The notes below the pieces were generated by a model, which worked only from the letters and a program-made list of their open reading frames with translations, had not been told where the DNA came from and did no database searches. A stretch of 64,000 nucleotides of DNA from NCBI GenBank assembly GCA_963971575.1, contig OZ020623.1, positions 12,712,980 to 12,776,979 of the forward strand, in the 5' to 3' direction. Positions within the stretch are counted from its first letter, which is position 1, and each line of letters opens with the position of its first letter. The stretch comes from Liopterus haemorrhoidalis. Its lineage: Eukaryota; Arthropoda; Insecta; Coleoptera; Dytiscidae. Positions 1 through 11,300 of the stretch are shown here, piece after piece. The translations under genes were made by a program, and so were the position numbers.

Positions 1-834
1 TTTTTGTGTCATTCTTAATAGAAATTTCACATTTATTAACTTACTACCAATTAATACAATTTTTGTTTCAAACAAAAATAAGCAAAATAAACTATTAAAC
101 TCTTGTTATTTATAAAACATTTAATTGAAAAATTAAAATTTAAGTTATTTCATGTTATTTCATAAAATAACTAATTATAACAGTTTATTTTAAAGATATT
201 TTGTTTCTTTTTTTATTGTTTTCAAAGCTTGCTACGTTCAACTTTGTAAAACTTATGTTGATTATTATTTTGTAAATAAATGGTCGCCATTTTGAAATGG
301 TTAACATAAAAATATGACTTTTTGGTGTCATTGTAAAGCTAATTTAATGTACTTTTAGGAAAAAAATATAAAATTATCGATTCCCTATGCTAGATCAAAA
401 GTTGACATCATTTCCGGTGAAACCGGAAGTGTCTCAGAATTCTTATAGTAACCTTTAGATGGGCCTTTTTGTCTAGTTTAACTTTTGTTCTGAAGATTTT
501 TTGTATCTTTACAAATAAAGGAGATTTTCGGGGTGCCCCGTTTCAAACAAACACCCTGTATATCTAATTGTTTTCGCTTATTCATATTTTCTGTTTTGGT
601 TGCATAAAATATATTTCAAATATTTACCAATTTGTGTTTTATACAATTAGTGTTAGTAAATTGATATATAATTCAATGTCAATTATAAATTGTCAAATAT
701 TTTGAAAGGTGCCATTTCAGAATTACCACCCTAAGATGGTATTTAAAATATACAACATAAAAAATGAAGTTTCCCTCTTAGTTTCGTATTACAAAATGAC
801 AGATAATATCTATATTATTATAAATGGTGGCTAT
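1..834. other. No gene; repeat debris
   Basis: No supported coding region. The first ~50 bases match the interior of the TA-flanked MITE family seen complete at 22571, 40482 and 53416, so the window opens inside a truncated copy. Around 400-565 there is a fragment ending in a motif of the type ACACCCTGTATA, a widespread insect repeat terminus. A shorter version is seen near 44100. The rest is AT-rich sequence with no recognised structure. Confidence 0.5.
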
Positions 835-1946
835 GGGCCGTATGAATAAAAAGAAGCATAACCTTTTACTTGCAAATTATGAAGCAAATCCTCCCAACAA
901 TATGAATAAAAATGCAAGCAAAACCTTCTACTTATGAGTAAGAAGCAAATGCTTTTTTGTTGATCTTTTGCTTAAGACAGAAGTAAATGGTTATGAATAA
1001 AACAGACCTTTTACTTTAAATTATAAGCAAATGCTTCGAAAAACATGCATCTATATATTCATATACTCATTTGTGAAAAAGTGTTGTAGTGAACTAATTG
1101 CCATGGCGGATATTGTGCATTTAAGAAATATGAAACATTATAGGCATCGTTCTTCACCACGTCGTACTGACATAAAAGTTAGTTTTGTTTTGAACAGGAG
1201 AACATGGAGTGTTTAGCTAATCATTTTTAGGTAACTTTTTTTTTTTTGTTTAGATATCTAGCTGATCTTGGATTTCAAAGAAGTATCGGTGAGGACCTTG
1301 GGGTGGAGCAATCCACACTATCACTGACTGTCAGCAGTGTTGTTGATCAAATAGTTGCACAAGCTGGCAACTGGATTAAATTTCTTACTTCCCAAAATTT
1401 ATATGTGGAAGCGAAAAAATGTGGCAAAGAAAATACCGTTTTCCAACCGCAGTTGGTGTCATTGACTGTACACATATAGGGATAGAAAAACCGAAGATTT
1501 ATGAAGATGAATATGTCAATCGTAAAGGAAAACCTATGCTAAATGTATAGGTAATTTGTGATGCTAGTGAAATGTTCACAAGTGTAGGTGTAAAGTGTCC
1601 TGAATCTGTACATGACTTTACATCAATAAAAATAAACTGATATGTCAAACATGGAACTCAGCACAGCACTAGTACAGTTTTGATAGTGTTTATAGACTAA
1701 TTTCAAGTTGACAGCAATCAGAAAGAAGTAGTACGATTTTAATAAATACTGATTTTCAGGTTTCAACATAAACACATCCTCTTAACCTTTTACTCACCGG
1801 TAGAAGCATTGACTTGTAAGTAAAAGGTAATCCTTATTCATATAAAAAGAAGCAAATGCTTTTACTCCGACCTTTTACTCGAAGCAAATGCTTTTACTTT
1901 CACCTTCTACTTATGAGCATTTACTTCAACTTTATTCATACGGCTG
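835..1946 (+). mobile_element. PIF/Harbinger element, decayed
   Basis: The ends are inverted: GGGCCGTATGAATAAA at 835-850 against its complement at 1931-1946, with mismatches in the outermost bases. Both flanks carry many subterminal copies of AAGCAAATGCTTTTAC-like motifs, probably transposase binding sites. The interior encodes fragments of a Harbinger (HARBI1-like) transposase. A 3-bp TTA duplication is expected for the family but is not clear here, so the exact ends are uncertain by a few bases. It sits downstream of the dynein exons on the other strand. Confidence 0.65.
1246..1549 (+). pseudogene. PIF/Harbinger transposase fragment
   Basis: The first frame reads a 77-residue piece with the helix-turn-helix stretch GVEQSTLSLTVSSVV, typical of Harbinger transposases, which cut and paste DNA in the nucleus. 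A frameshift near 1445 moves the reading to FPTAVGVIDCTHIGIEKP, which carries the first catalytic aspartate in the characteristic G-x-I-D-x-T-H-I context. A stop follows shortly after, before VICDASEMFTSV. The second and third catalytic residues are absent. Family full length is about 350-400 residues, so this is a broken remnant. Confidence 0.7.
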
Positions 1947-2056
1947 AATGTCCGAGATTCATGCAAGAACGGCTGTACATATTTTCGCGGAATTTGGTAA
2001 ACGGTTTATTAAAAATTTAATCTTCTTTATTATTGAATTAACAGAAAAATGTATAC

Positions 2057-2432
2057 ATCCCAGCAAACATTTTTATACGGGCCAGTACTGGTAAAGCACA
2101 TACTCCCCGGCATTGAAAGTAATGGGCCAGTACCCCGGTGTCCCCGTGGCCGTTACTGGCCCATTGATGTATCAGTTGCCGGCCCAGCAACGGTAAAGTG
2201 CAAAATAAACGCATTAGTTGCAAGATTTATTTCTGATGGTTTTAAGTAAAAAGTATGAGTGAAGAAGAGTGCTTATAAAATGCTGGAAAAGTACTTCGTA
2301 TAGGCGGAATGCGAAATACAAATGTGAAGTACATTATTAATACTGGCGTTGCACTTACTTTTGGTGCCAGTACTTTACCAGCATAAAAGCAGTTTGCCGG
2401 CATTCGGCCGTTAGTTGAATGTTTGCTGGGAT
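2057..2432. mobile_element. MITE with CCCAGCAAACAT termini
   Basis: ATCCCAGCAAACAT at 2057-2070 is repeated as its exact complement at 2419-2432. The 376-bp interior is GC-richer than its surroundings and has no coding capacity; open frames across it are chance. Flanks contain TA-rich bases but the target duplication is not resolved. Non-autonomous DNA element of unassigned superfamily. Confidence 0.65.
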
Positions 2433-2439
2433 ATAACAA

Positions 2440-2800
2440 AAACTGTTTATAGTAAAAATATAAATCTTTTTTGCCCAATGCATTTTTTCAATTATATGAA
2501 TATTTGGCGAGTACGGGTGGACAGTGGACATCCTAAATCTAAAATCTACATTACTACATACTCCCTTATTGTTAACACCAAAATCATATATAACAAAAAT
2601 AGTTTATAATAAGAAAACAAATCTTTTATATTTATGCATTTTTTCATTTAATTGAATATTATGGGACTTAAAAGGGGACACCGTAAAACTAACCTTTTGA
2701 AATATCTCCCTTATTATTGTCTTAACATTAAGAACGAATATTAGAAAAATTGTTTATAATAAGAAAACAAATCTTTTTTGTAGTATATACTTTTTCGATT
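2440..2800. repeat. Tandem repeat with CTCCCTTATTATTG core
   Basis: Roughly 145-bp units recur about three times. Each has the order CTCCCTTATT...AACA, then ATAACAAAAATAGTTTATAATAAG-type sequence, then AAACAAATCTTTT, then ATGCATTTTTTC. The same unit order, diverged, is tandem again at 32744-33070 in the EF-Ts intron. This indicates a dispersed short satellite or the core of a repeat-carrying element. Confidence 0.6.
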
Positions 2801-2855
2801 GAATGATATTTGAACCATGTTGACTCATTGATAATTTTAACATAAAAATACTTAC

Positions 2856-3150
2856 AGATGTAGCTAAATCTCTAGTTTTTGGTTGATCTGAAAATTGTTT
2901 TTCCAATTTATAAACATTTCTGAAATACGTAGTAATATCCACTTCTATATCTTCTGGGTCAAAAGATCCAATTTGGGTTGATACCCAATTGTTTTGTTTG
3001 TCCAAAAACTCGGTTCCATTGTCATATAATTTTTTATATGGAATCAGTTTATCGTGGACTTGCTTTCTCAATGGATACTGAGACAATTCCCAACCGAAAG
3101 ATTCTTCCTCTTCATTAAATTCGTCTATTCTTGCCATTGCTTGGATAAGT
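2856..3150 (-). CDS. Axonemal dynein heavy chain, exon 9 (last in window)
   Basis: This exon encodes about 98 residues of the dynein tail, including the stretch ARIDEFNEEEESFGWELSQY, which matches the conserved FGWE..QYP region before the linker of axonemal heavy chains. The acceptor is TTTTTTAG just above 3150 and the donor is GTAAGT at 2855-2850. It starts with the last base of an Arg codon whose first two bases end the previous exon. The gene continues to the left beyond the window, where linker, AAA+ ring and stalk must lie. An open frame continuing past 2856 is intron read-through. Confidence 0.85.
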
Positions 3151-3312
3151 CTAAAAAATAATGTTAGTTAAGCATCAGTAGCGTGGTATGACTTTCTGAT
3201 CAAGGGATGCAGTTAAAATATAATAATGCATAATAATTACATAACGCATGTAGGCAAAAATATGTATATTTTTTTATTAAAAAAATGTTTAACAAATATA
3301 AAGATATAAAGA

Positions 3313-4937
3313 GTACAGTAAAACCTAAAGCCTGGAACAGAATGCACAGCGCGCTACGCCGTCAGCGCGGCGTCATTTGCGACAGCGTTGCGTAGCGCCG
3401 TTGAGAAATTTCGACTGCACACAATGCAATAATTTTTAACGCCGTCAAGTGTCACTTGACAACCTATATCTGTGTTTATACGTGCGCTCTCTTTTATTAA
3501 AAGTATAATGGATGATGAAGACTTGTGTGTGATGTTATTTATGTTGTATGCAAGTTATTTATACATACAAACACTTTACCATTCAGTAAAAACTGAAGCT
3601 TGGAACAGAATGCACAGCGCGCTACGCCGTCAGCGCGGCGTCATTTGCGACAGCGTTGCGTAGCGCCGTTGAGAAATTTCGACTGCACACAATGCAATAA
3701 TTTTTAACGCCGTCAAGTGTCACTTGACAACCTATATCTGTGTTTATACGTGCGCTCTCTTTTATTAAAAGTATAATGGATGATGAAGACTTGTGTGTGA
3801 TGTTATTTATGTTGTATGCAAGTTATTTATACATACAAACACTTTACCATTCAGTAAAAACTGAAGCTTGGAACAGAATGCACAGCGCGCTACGCCGTCA
3901 GCGCGGCGTCATTTGCGACAGCGTTGCGTAGCGCCGTTGAGAAATTTCGACTGCACACAATGCAATAATTTTTAACGCCGTCAAGTGTCACTTGACAACC
4001 TATATCTGTGTTTATACGTGCGCTCTCTTTTATTAAAAGTATAATGGATGATGAAGACTTGTGTGTGATGTTATTTATGTTGTATGCAAGTTATTTATAC
4101 ATACAAACACTTTACCATTCAGTAAAAACTGAAGCTTGGAACAGAATGCACAGCGCGCTACGCCGTCAGCGCGGCGTCATTTGCGACAGCGTTGCGTAGC
4201 GCCGTTGAGAAATTTCGACTGCACACAATGCAATAATTTTTAACGCCGTCAAGTGTCACTTGACAACCTATATCTGTGTTTATACGTGCGCTCTCTTTTA
4301 TTAAAAGTATAATGGATGATGAAGACTTGTGTGTGATGTTATTTATGTTGTATGCAAGTTATTTATACATACAAACACTTTACCATTCAGTAAAAACTGA
4401 AGCTTGGAACAGAATGCACAGCGCGCTACGCCGTCAGCGCGGCGTCATTTGCGACAGCGTTGCGTAGCGCCGTTGAGAATTTTCGACTGCACACAATGCA
4501 ATAATTTTTAACGCCGTCAAGTGTCACTTGACAACCTATATCTGTGTTTATACGTGCGCTCTCTTTTATTAAAAGTATAATGGATGATGAAGACTTGTGT
4601 GTGATGTTATTTATGTTGTATGCAAGTTATTTATACATACAAACACTTTACCATTCAGTAAAAACTGAAGCTTGGAACAGAATGCACAGCGCGCTACGCC
4701 GTCAGCGCGGCGTCATTTGCGACAGCGTTGCGTAGCGCCGTTGAGAATTTTCGACTGCACACAATGCAATAATTTTTAACGCCGTCAAGTGTCACTTGAC
4801 AACCTATATCTGTGTTTATACATGCGCTTTCTTTTATTAAAAGTATAATGGATGATGAAGACTTGTGTGTGATGTTATTTATGTTGTATGCAAGTTATTT
4901 ATACATACAAACACTTTATTATTCAGTAAAAACTGAG
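3313..4937 (+). repeat. 268-bp tandem array, six units
   Basis: Six near-identical units start at 3313, 3581, 3849, 4117, 4385 and 4653, followed by a partial one. Internal units differ by very few substitutions, for example AAATTTCG versus AATTTTCG in the last units. Each unit carries a 63-codon open frame with the core MDDEDLCVMLFMLYASYLY, plus the GC-rich element terminus GGAACAGAATGCACAGCG. The unit therefore contains the 5' end of a DNA transposon plus the start of its coding region. The pattern implies recent unequal exchange or replication slippage. Confidence 0.9.
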
Positions 4938-5143
4938 GTTAGGTGTTCTGCGTCAACGTTCAACGGCGTCAAAAGTTGGAAGTTGACGAACATTCAGTAT
5001 CAATGGCAGTCGAACGTCGTAGTACGTTGTCCATTCTGTGGACTTGCGTACGACAGCTTGGGTTTAACTTTCTCCTGACAGATAGCGCCGTACGAACGGC
5101 GTCAACGCGCCGTCAAACTCGTTGCATTCTGTTTCCCACTTTA
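3330..5143 (+). mobile_element. Harbinger-like element with expanded 5' end
   Basis: The left end GGAACAGAATGCA at 3333 and GC-rich CGCCGTCAGCGCGGCG sequence are mirrored on the right as TGCATTCTGTTTCC near 5122-5137, with CGTCAACGCGCCGTC just inside. Between the ends lie the 268-bp array and a single right portion. The short open frame in each unit (MDDEDLCVMLFMLY) resembles the acidic N-terminus of PIF/Harbinger transposases, but no catalytic domain remains. The superfamily is an inference; the TSD is unclear. Confidence 0.55.
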
Positions 5144-5463
5144 GATTGAGAGCATAAAGGCGGCGATAGACATGCGGAATTCGTTAAACACCGAATAGCC
5201 GAGGTGCTTTTCTTCGAATTTTACCTTCCCTGGTCATTAGAATAATTTTTGTAAAAAATTTTTTAGTGCTTACTTGTTTTTTTTATGTAATCTGTAGCAG
5301 AATATGCAGTCATATGCTCCATTTAATAAAGATTAGTGTAATTTTAATTATATTATAAATTCGAATTTTGAGTTTAGAGGTTAATACGTCAATGTCAGTA
5401 CAATTTATCTCTCACCGCTGCAATTCAGCTGTTGTCAAGTCACTTCAACTTTCAGCGTTAATA

Positions 5464-6047
5464 GAGAGATATTGCAAAGTGAAAAAAAGCTGACTTTATT
5501 AAAAGAAACCTCTAATAAAGTATCCTGTATTAAAATTTTTCATGATGTTTTAAAGAGTGTTATTGCAACGGTGCTCTTGCTTCATACTTTATTTTGACAA
5601 ATATGCCAAATTGATAGATCGAAATCGTAATGAATATAGAAGTTAACTGCAACTCTTATATGAGTTAACTGCAACAGACTACTTTTTTCCCATACGGCAT
5701 ACTCGCATACGGCACAACCATTCGCAAAAGGGTTTCGTGACACAATTTCTCGTATTAAAATCGTCAACGTTTTTTATCTTTAGCTTGCATCATTACTCAC
5801 AAGAAAAGTCACCAATTTTTTGTTCGAATTTACTCCGTTGTTAATTTTGAGGTTACATTGACAGAAGACCTGTCAAAATGAAGGTGCTTTAAATAAAATA
5901 TGCTTTGCCGTTATTTAAATTAAATATAGGTTGCCTGTATTTTAATAAAAGAAAGAAATTAAGGATATATCAACTGCGCATGCGCACATGTCAAATAAAG
6001 GAAAACTTTATTAAAAGATCAGTAGAACAGAGGTTGCAATAATTCTC
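5464..6047 (-). mobile_element. ~600-bp element with Myb-like ORF remnant, copy A
   Basis: GAGAGATATTGCA-like ends at 5464 and, inverted, at 6047, flanked by TA on both sides. On the minus strand it encodes the decayed start of a small protein. The related copy at 25260-25866 preserves it better, beginning MMQVKDKKRLRFKYEDDV and continuing FLREIVSRNPFANG. This resembles the Myb/SANT-like helix of insect transposon accessory proteins (inference). This copy lies in opposite orientation to copy B. Confidence 0.6.
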
Positions 6048-6256
6048 TATTATGCACAAAAACTTTCGTTCAGCTTCGCAATTTGATAAAAACTGTTGTG
6101 ACTTAACATTAACCCTTACCGTGATTTAACGCTACATTTAAAAACCCACAGATTAACTGTGCTAATTTAATTGTTCAATAAAATTAATAAACTACTTTCA
6201 CAGATATTCTGCGATAGTAAGCCAAAGCTCTACCAAATTTCAACAAAAATATTTAC

Positions 6257-6688
6257 CTATTATCCAACGATGTTGCTGTCTTAGTATACAGTTCTATTTC
6301 TTCAATATCTCCATTTTCTTCCAACTGATCAACTTTCTTCTTATAAAATTGTAAATCAGCAAGAAACTTCTTGATCCTATCCTTCAGGAGTTTCTGGAAT
6401 TCCCCTGTCTTTATTTCAACCAAAACCCTGTTTTCATCCAGAATCCTATGCATCCGAAGATACCATTGGAATGTCTGATTATTTTGCTTCATTTCAACAG
6501 CTGTGAAGTCAACGTGATCTATTATGAAGAGAATATAGAGCATAACTTCAGTATGAAGTTTATCCTCCATTTCATAAAGTATCTTCTTTTCGACTTCTTT
6601 GGCGTAAGCTATTAAGGCCATTAGTTCTGCAGTATTAGCAGGAACTGCTAATAATTTATCTGCTATCATCTGGTACTCTTCTCCAATC
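6257..6688 (-). CDS. Axonemal dynein heavy chain, exon 8
   Basis: This 432-bp exon encodes about 144 residues of the dynein tail, mostly charged and helical, containing IADKLLAVPANTAELMALI and the downstream Phe-Gln-Trp-Tyr segment conserved in single-headed inner-arm heavy chains. The acceptor TTTTTTTAAAG lies just above 6688 and the donor GTAAAT at 6256-6251. The exon begins with the third base of a Gln codon and ends with two bases of an Arg codon, both completed correctly by the neighbours. It is separated from exon 7 by only an 80-bp intron. Confidence 0.85.
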
Positions 6689-6768
6689 CTTTAAAAAAAT
6701 AAGTATAAGATCGTGAGGGATTTGACGAGAAGTTTATGAACAGGTAATGCATAGCAGGTAATACTTAC

Positions 6769-7010
6769 TGTCTACTGTTGTTTAGATATATTGTGTTTAA
6801 TCTTTCTAACAGGTCATCTCTAAATTTGTTTGCTGCTGCAGCCAAAATATTGATCAAAGCGAATCTCTTCATGTCGTACATTCCTATCATTACAGTATGA
6901 TCCATTGCCAATGGTAGATCAATGGCAATTTGTTTATACTTGAGAATAATTTCTTCAAATTCCTCCAAACTCCTCTCTTCTGACAAGAATTCGTTTATCT
7001 CTTCTTGCGC
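6769..7010 (-). CDS. Axonemal dynein heavy chain, exon 7
   Basis: Encodes about 80 residues beginning AQEEINEFLSEERSLEEFEE and including LPLAMDHTVMIGMYDMKRF, typical of the tail of DNAH3/7/12-type chains. The acceptor TTTAATTAG is above 7010 and the donor GTAAGTATT starts at 6768. The exon begins in phase 0 and ends after two bases of a Gln codon. Position 6986 is an internal Leu codon, not a start. Confidence 0.85.
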
Positions 7011-7153
7011 CTAATTAAATAAAACAAGAATTTGAATGTTCAGAACCTCTCACGGAATAATTGATTTTGTAAAAACTGATGTAGCCTGTTTCTTGGTTTA
7101 AACGGAACTAGATATTGTGATTTTCGGATTTATCCTATTCAAAAATACTTTAC

Positions 7154-7282
7154 CTCTCCATTTATCAGGTGCAGATAGTCATCAAAATCTTGCATCTTCA
7201 ATTCTGGTCCAATTCGGTGATCTTGGAGTAATAATTCAATTTTTTCCTTATATTCAGCCACAATATATTCAGGTATTAAGGG
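7154..7282 (-). CDS. Axonemal dynein heavy chain, exon 6
   Basis: A 129-bp, 43-codon exon in phase 0 at both ends, encoding PLIPEYIVAEYKEKIELLL and ending HLINGE. It is too short to stand out as an open frame but is bounded by acceptor ATATTTTAG and donor GTAAAG. It joins in frame to exon 5 (EPVFIK) and exon 7 (AQEEIN). Confidence 0.82.
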
Positions 7283-7706
7283 CTAAAATATAAAATTAAA
7301 ACTATAAGCTTTAAAAATGACGATAAATGAATTTTAAAAAAATTATAAATTTAAGACATACGAGCCCAAAATCACTTGAGTTCGCCCGCATCTATTTTAT
7401 TGTTAAAAGTATTTACAAAAGTTTAAATAAACCTCGAAAATTAAATTTAATGGAATGATTCATGTAATTTTTGGAAACTTCAATTAATTTCAAATGTATT
7501 TTTGTATCTTTCAACAAAAAAAAAAAAAAAAAACTGTTAATGAAGAATATGGTAGTTGCAACAAGTTCTTGTCACTTGTAGTGTCAGTTCATTCATGTAC
7601 AAAGTGTGATGTGATTTCATTATTATGTGCAAACAAATGAAATACTTGTTAAGATATGTTCCATTGTCTTATCAATATTATTAATGCTATTTTTTAACAT
7701 TTAGTT

Positions 7707-8740
7707 TTGACCAAGGCTCGAGGTAAGGCCGTATCTGAAGACTTGAGAAAAGTTATTATTAATTTATCAAAATCTGGCAAATCTGCCTACAGCACAGTAA
7801 ACACCTTAATTTTGGGTCGTTATACCATTAGAGACATTGTGATGTGGAATAAAAATACTGGTTCAATTGCTACAAAACCACATTTTATAAAAATATCTTC
7901 GGTAACTGAATTGCGAATTTTGAGACGGTTCATGATTAAAGATTGACGTGCTAATTGCTGTGCTTTAGCTGTTCTTTGAAATTAATCCACAGGCAAAAAG
8001 TATTCCACATCTACTTGCACAAGGGCACTAAAGGAAATTGGAAAAAAAATTTATAAGGTCCATAATTGTCTTATTTTTTTTATCATTTTATTGAACCAAA
8101 TTTTTAATTCTTCAGGCGAAACAAAAGCCATTATTAACAGAAAAACGAAAGAAAAATCGGTTAGCTGGGCTAAAAGTCATAAAAACTGGACGCTAGGAAA
8201 ATGGTATAAAGTAATTTGGAGCGACGAATCCGGATTTGAGCTTTGCGTGGGAAATTCTCGAAGCAGAAATGATTAGAAGAAAATCGGAAACGGATTGTCT
8301 TCGGAAAAAATTCCTGCTTCTGCGATGGTTTGGGGATGCATGTCCATTAGTGGTGTTGGAAGGCCTTACTTCACGTAAGGGATAATTAATGCTAAAAAAT
8401 ATATATGGTAAACATTTTAAAACGATATCTTTTGACTACAATTGAAGAATTGCTGTCGAATGAAGACGACTACATTTTTCAAAAAGACGGTGGTCCTTGC
8501 CATACTGCGAAGCAAGTGAAGTCATAGATTATGGAAAAGAATATTCGATTGTTAGAATGGACTTCCAGTAGTCCAGAATTGTCACACATCGAAATTTTGT
8601 GGAACAGGATGAAGAATAAACTGAGAAACGATCCTGCACGAACAATTGCCGAGTTAAAAGATCGACTACAAGAAATATGGAACTCTTTCCAACAAGCTGG
8701 ATTGTCAGAAACTGGTAGACATCATGTCACGACGAATTGA
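7707..8740 (+). pseudogene. Tc1 transposase, broken
   Basis: Remnant of a Tc1/IS630-type transposase. The N-terminal helix-turn-helix begins TKARGKAVSEDLRKVIINLS, with TTG where a start ATG would be expected. A stop follows MIKD at about 7944, then frameshifted pieces. The catalytic domain is recognisable: first Asp in KWYKVIWSDESGFEL, second in FQKDGGPCHTAK, Glu in SSPELSHIEILW. The second Asp and the Glu are 34 residues apart, counting one stop, so the family is DD34E. Several stops and frameshifts make it inactive. Confidence 0.8.
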
Positions 8741-8927
8741 TAATATTTTAAAAAATAAGGGTGGAGTTACACAATGATAAAAATATGTTTTTTTTGTGAG
8801 AAAATTTGTGTAATATTTTCAGTGATATTTATAAAGTTCATTTTTTTTACTGTAATGAATATAAATAAGCTTATTTTGTGGGTAAATATATTTAAATTTA
8901 ATCAAATAATAAAGTAGTTCAATAACT

Positions 8928-10004
8928 CTAGGATGATTAAGTAAAGGATGCGCTATTCTTGTGTGAAATGTGTGGAAACCCTTACTGAGTAAGAAAGATA
9001 TATACCGCGGTACTGCGTACACACGTAAGACGCTATTACTGTGCTAAATTGTTAGATATACACAAGGTGGCGAAAAGAAAAATGTTCAACAGACTTGTGT
9101 GAAAATATGTGTATCTATTTGTGTTATATATTTTATTTCCATACTTTCATTTAATCAATTATCACAACCAAATAAAAATTATCAAACCATCCCTTATAGG
9201 TAAAGATTAGAATATTTCTATGTAATGTAAAAAAATATATATCAAAATTAACCCCACTACACCCCCTCCCCCATATATTTCATTTTGTACATCCGTCTTT
9301 TAATCCTTCATTAATCGAACGATAAAAATTAAATTAATTTCTGGTTTGTGGAGGGATACTCAAAGGATGTGGCCCTTCAACGTCTTATCGGAATATTTGA
9401 AAAGGACCCATAGCTAGCCACCTCTGGTATTTTGAATCATTAAATTTAATAGCGATTCTTGCAATCGGGCCATAGTCATGTAATTTTCGCAACTAGATGT
9501 TTGGGTAGTATTATTTGGCACTAATATTTTTCAAGCTTATTTTAGTTTATTGTAACTACCACTTTATCCTTTAACTGACTGATTAAATTCATAATACTGC
9601 CTCCTTTATTGGCAGCCTTTAATTTTTAAAATATCGTTAAAGATTGTTTTAATGACAAATAATATTATTTTAAAATGATTAGATAAATTTTAAATAAACA
9701 TTTATACAGTTTCAGGTCCGTTTGACACGATACGCAGAAAATTAACACCGTGTTATACAAATTTCTCAAATATGTTATAAAATTTGCTGTGAAATTACGA
9801 GATTTTAAAATAATTTCTAAGAAATTCCATAATTATTTTCATTTAAAAATACGCTCGTTTCAAATTCAAATGTAGCACATGCGCATTACGTGTTGCAGTG
9901 TGCCCAGTACAGACATATATTGCCTTCTTTCTCAACAGGGGTTTCCACACAATCGTCAATGTTGTTAGTATACGAATAGCGCATCCTTTACTTAATCATC
10001 CTAG
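8928..10004. mobile_element. 1077-bp DNA element with perfect 8-bp TSD
   Basis: Inserted into the Tc1 element. Termini CTAGGATGATTAAGTAAAGG at 8928 and its complement ending at 10004; similarity of the inverted ends continues imperfectly for about 95 bp. The target duplication CAATAACT is perfect at 8920-8927 and 10005-10012. An 8-bp duplication fits hAT, P or Merlin; the CTAGG terminus is not a standard hAT end, so the superfamily is open. No transposase is recognisable, so it is non-autonomous. Confidence 0.8.
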
Positions 10005-10041
10005 CAATAACTATAGCAATTGTTTTGTTTTACTTCACTTA

Positions 10042-10766
10042 GGGCCAATTTCTCAATATCAGTTTAAACTAAAAGTAAAGATTAAACTGAAGATTATCAC
10101 ATGATTGTATTTCTCAATCTCCAGTTGGAGCTGAACCTCTGGTAATCTTAAGATAAACTTAACCGTCACCGCAGGTACCGTTTATGTCCCGGTTATATTA
10201 CTAGCTCAGTTTAAAATAAATAAAATCTGTATAAATCATTAGTTTTAAAAGTAGTTTGGTTCCATATTAGTAGTAAAATAACAGTATTTTGTGAAAAACA
10301 GGTAAATAAATCTTGGAACAACAATTTTTACTTTTGTAACCTAAACTTTATTACTGCCGACAACATTGTAAACGTCGCTATTTGGCTACAAATAAAGTTT
10401 AGTTTTTGGAAAATAAATTTAAGTGTCTCATTATAAATCTTACTGTTCCGCAAAGAATATATCTGCCCCCATGGTTTCATGATAAATTAGTTTCTACTAT
10501 TTGTAAATAAGGTGGATATAGGTTAAGTTGTTTACAAATTTGAAGTACATGACAGCTAAATGCGCATGCCGACGGTGCGGTTAGCGCTCAGAGTTTATGT
10601 AAGACATACGTTTAAGTAATATGCGCATGCTCCAAGAACAATCTAAAGATTACGGAACCAACAGATTTATTTGTATTCAGAAATGTTCTTGGGTTTAATG
10701 TTTAGTTTAACTGGAAGGTATAGATTATCTAACAGTATGGTTAAACCAATATTGAGAAATCGGGCC
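10042..10766. mobile_element. PIF/Harbinger-type MITE, TTA TSD
   Basis: Inverted ends GGGCCAATTTCTCAATAT at 10042 and its imperfect complement ending GGGCC at 10766, flanked by TTA at 10039-10041 and 10767-10769. The GGGCC terminus with a 3-bp TTA duplication is the Harbinger signature. The 725-bp interior has no coding similarity I recognise. It is the second nested insertion in the Tc1 copy. Confidence 0.8.
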
Positions 10767-11111
10767 TTATTCTTCATATTTCAAGTAAAAATCTTTAAAA
10801 ATGCAATTGGGCGAACTCAAGTGATTTTGGGCTCGTACATCTAAAAGTTCAGGACATCATTAAGGCCGGTAAAAACTAAAACGAACAGTTTGAGAGCTTT
10901 TCACCATGTGTTCGCGATTCTTAGAGATTACCTCGCATGTAGCGAAATTCAAACGAACACACGAATCAAACAAGAACTTCTCGTGATTTCGAACAGTGCG
11001 TGAACAGTTCGCGAACTGCTCTCGCCCTTGGTCGGTACGTTGCTTTAGACAATATGTCATTTCATGCGTCACGGAAGATTATTTATATAAACATTTTAAT
11101 CACAAATTTAC

Positions 11112-11300
11112 CTTTATAAATACTGGTTCTCCTTCATAATCTAAATACAATTTCGTCTCTAATCTGGGGACAGTAACAATCGCTTTTATCATTTTGTCAT
11201 AAACACCCATCAGAACGTCATGGAATTTGTTAAAAGATGGTTCAAACATCAAAATATCGTTACGAAGGACGACATTTATTTCAAATCCTCTATTGGTGTG
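11112..11300 (-). CDS. Axonemal dynein heavy chain, exon 5
   Basis: A 189-bp exon (63 codons, phase 0 at both ends) encoding HTNRGFEINVVLRNDILMFE and then NKFHDVLMGVYDKMIKAIV, VPRLETKLY and EGEPVFIK. The pattern I-x-F-E-P...VYD-x-M-I-K-A...VPR-x-E-T-K-L-Y is conserved in axonemal heavy chains of the DNAH3/7/12 group. The acceptor TTTTCAG is above 11300 and the donor GTAAAT starts at 11111. Confidence 0.85.

Larger units (their letters stand above)
7361..10835 (+). mobile_element. Tc1 (DD34E) element with two nested insertions
   Basis: The ends are perfect 27-bp inverted repeats beginning CGAGCCCAAAATCACTTG at 7361, mirrored ending at 10835, flanked by TA at 7359-7360 and 10836-10837. The span of 3475 bp is too long for Tc1. 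Removing the nested elements at 8928-10004 (8-bp TSD) and 10042-10766 (TTA TSD) leaves about 1.66 kb, the normal Tc1 size. It lies in the dynein intron between exons 5 and 6. Confidence 0.85.

Noticed and set aside
3313..4937. Possible CRISPR-like or host gene array
   Set aside because: 268-bp head-to-tail identical units without distinct spacers; a tandem repeat of a transposon end in a eukaryotic genome.
9898..10104. Open frame beginning MCPVQTYIAFFLNRGFHT, mirrored at 8819-9022
   Set aside because: Both are translations of the long terminal inverted repeats of the 8928-10004 element.
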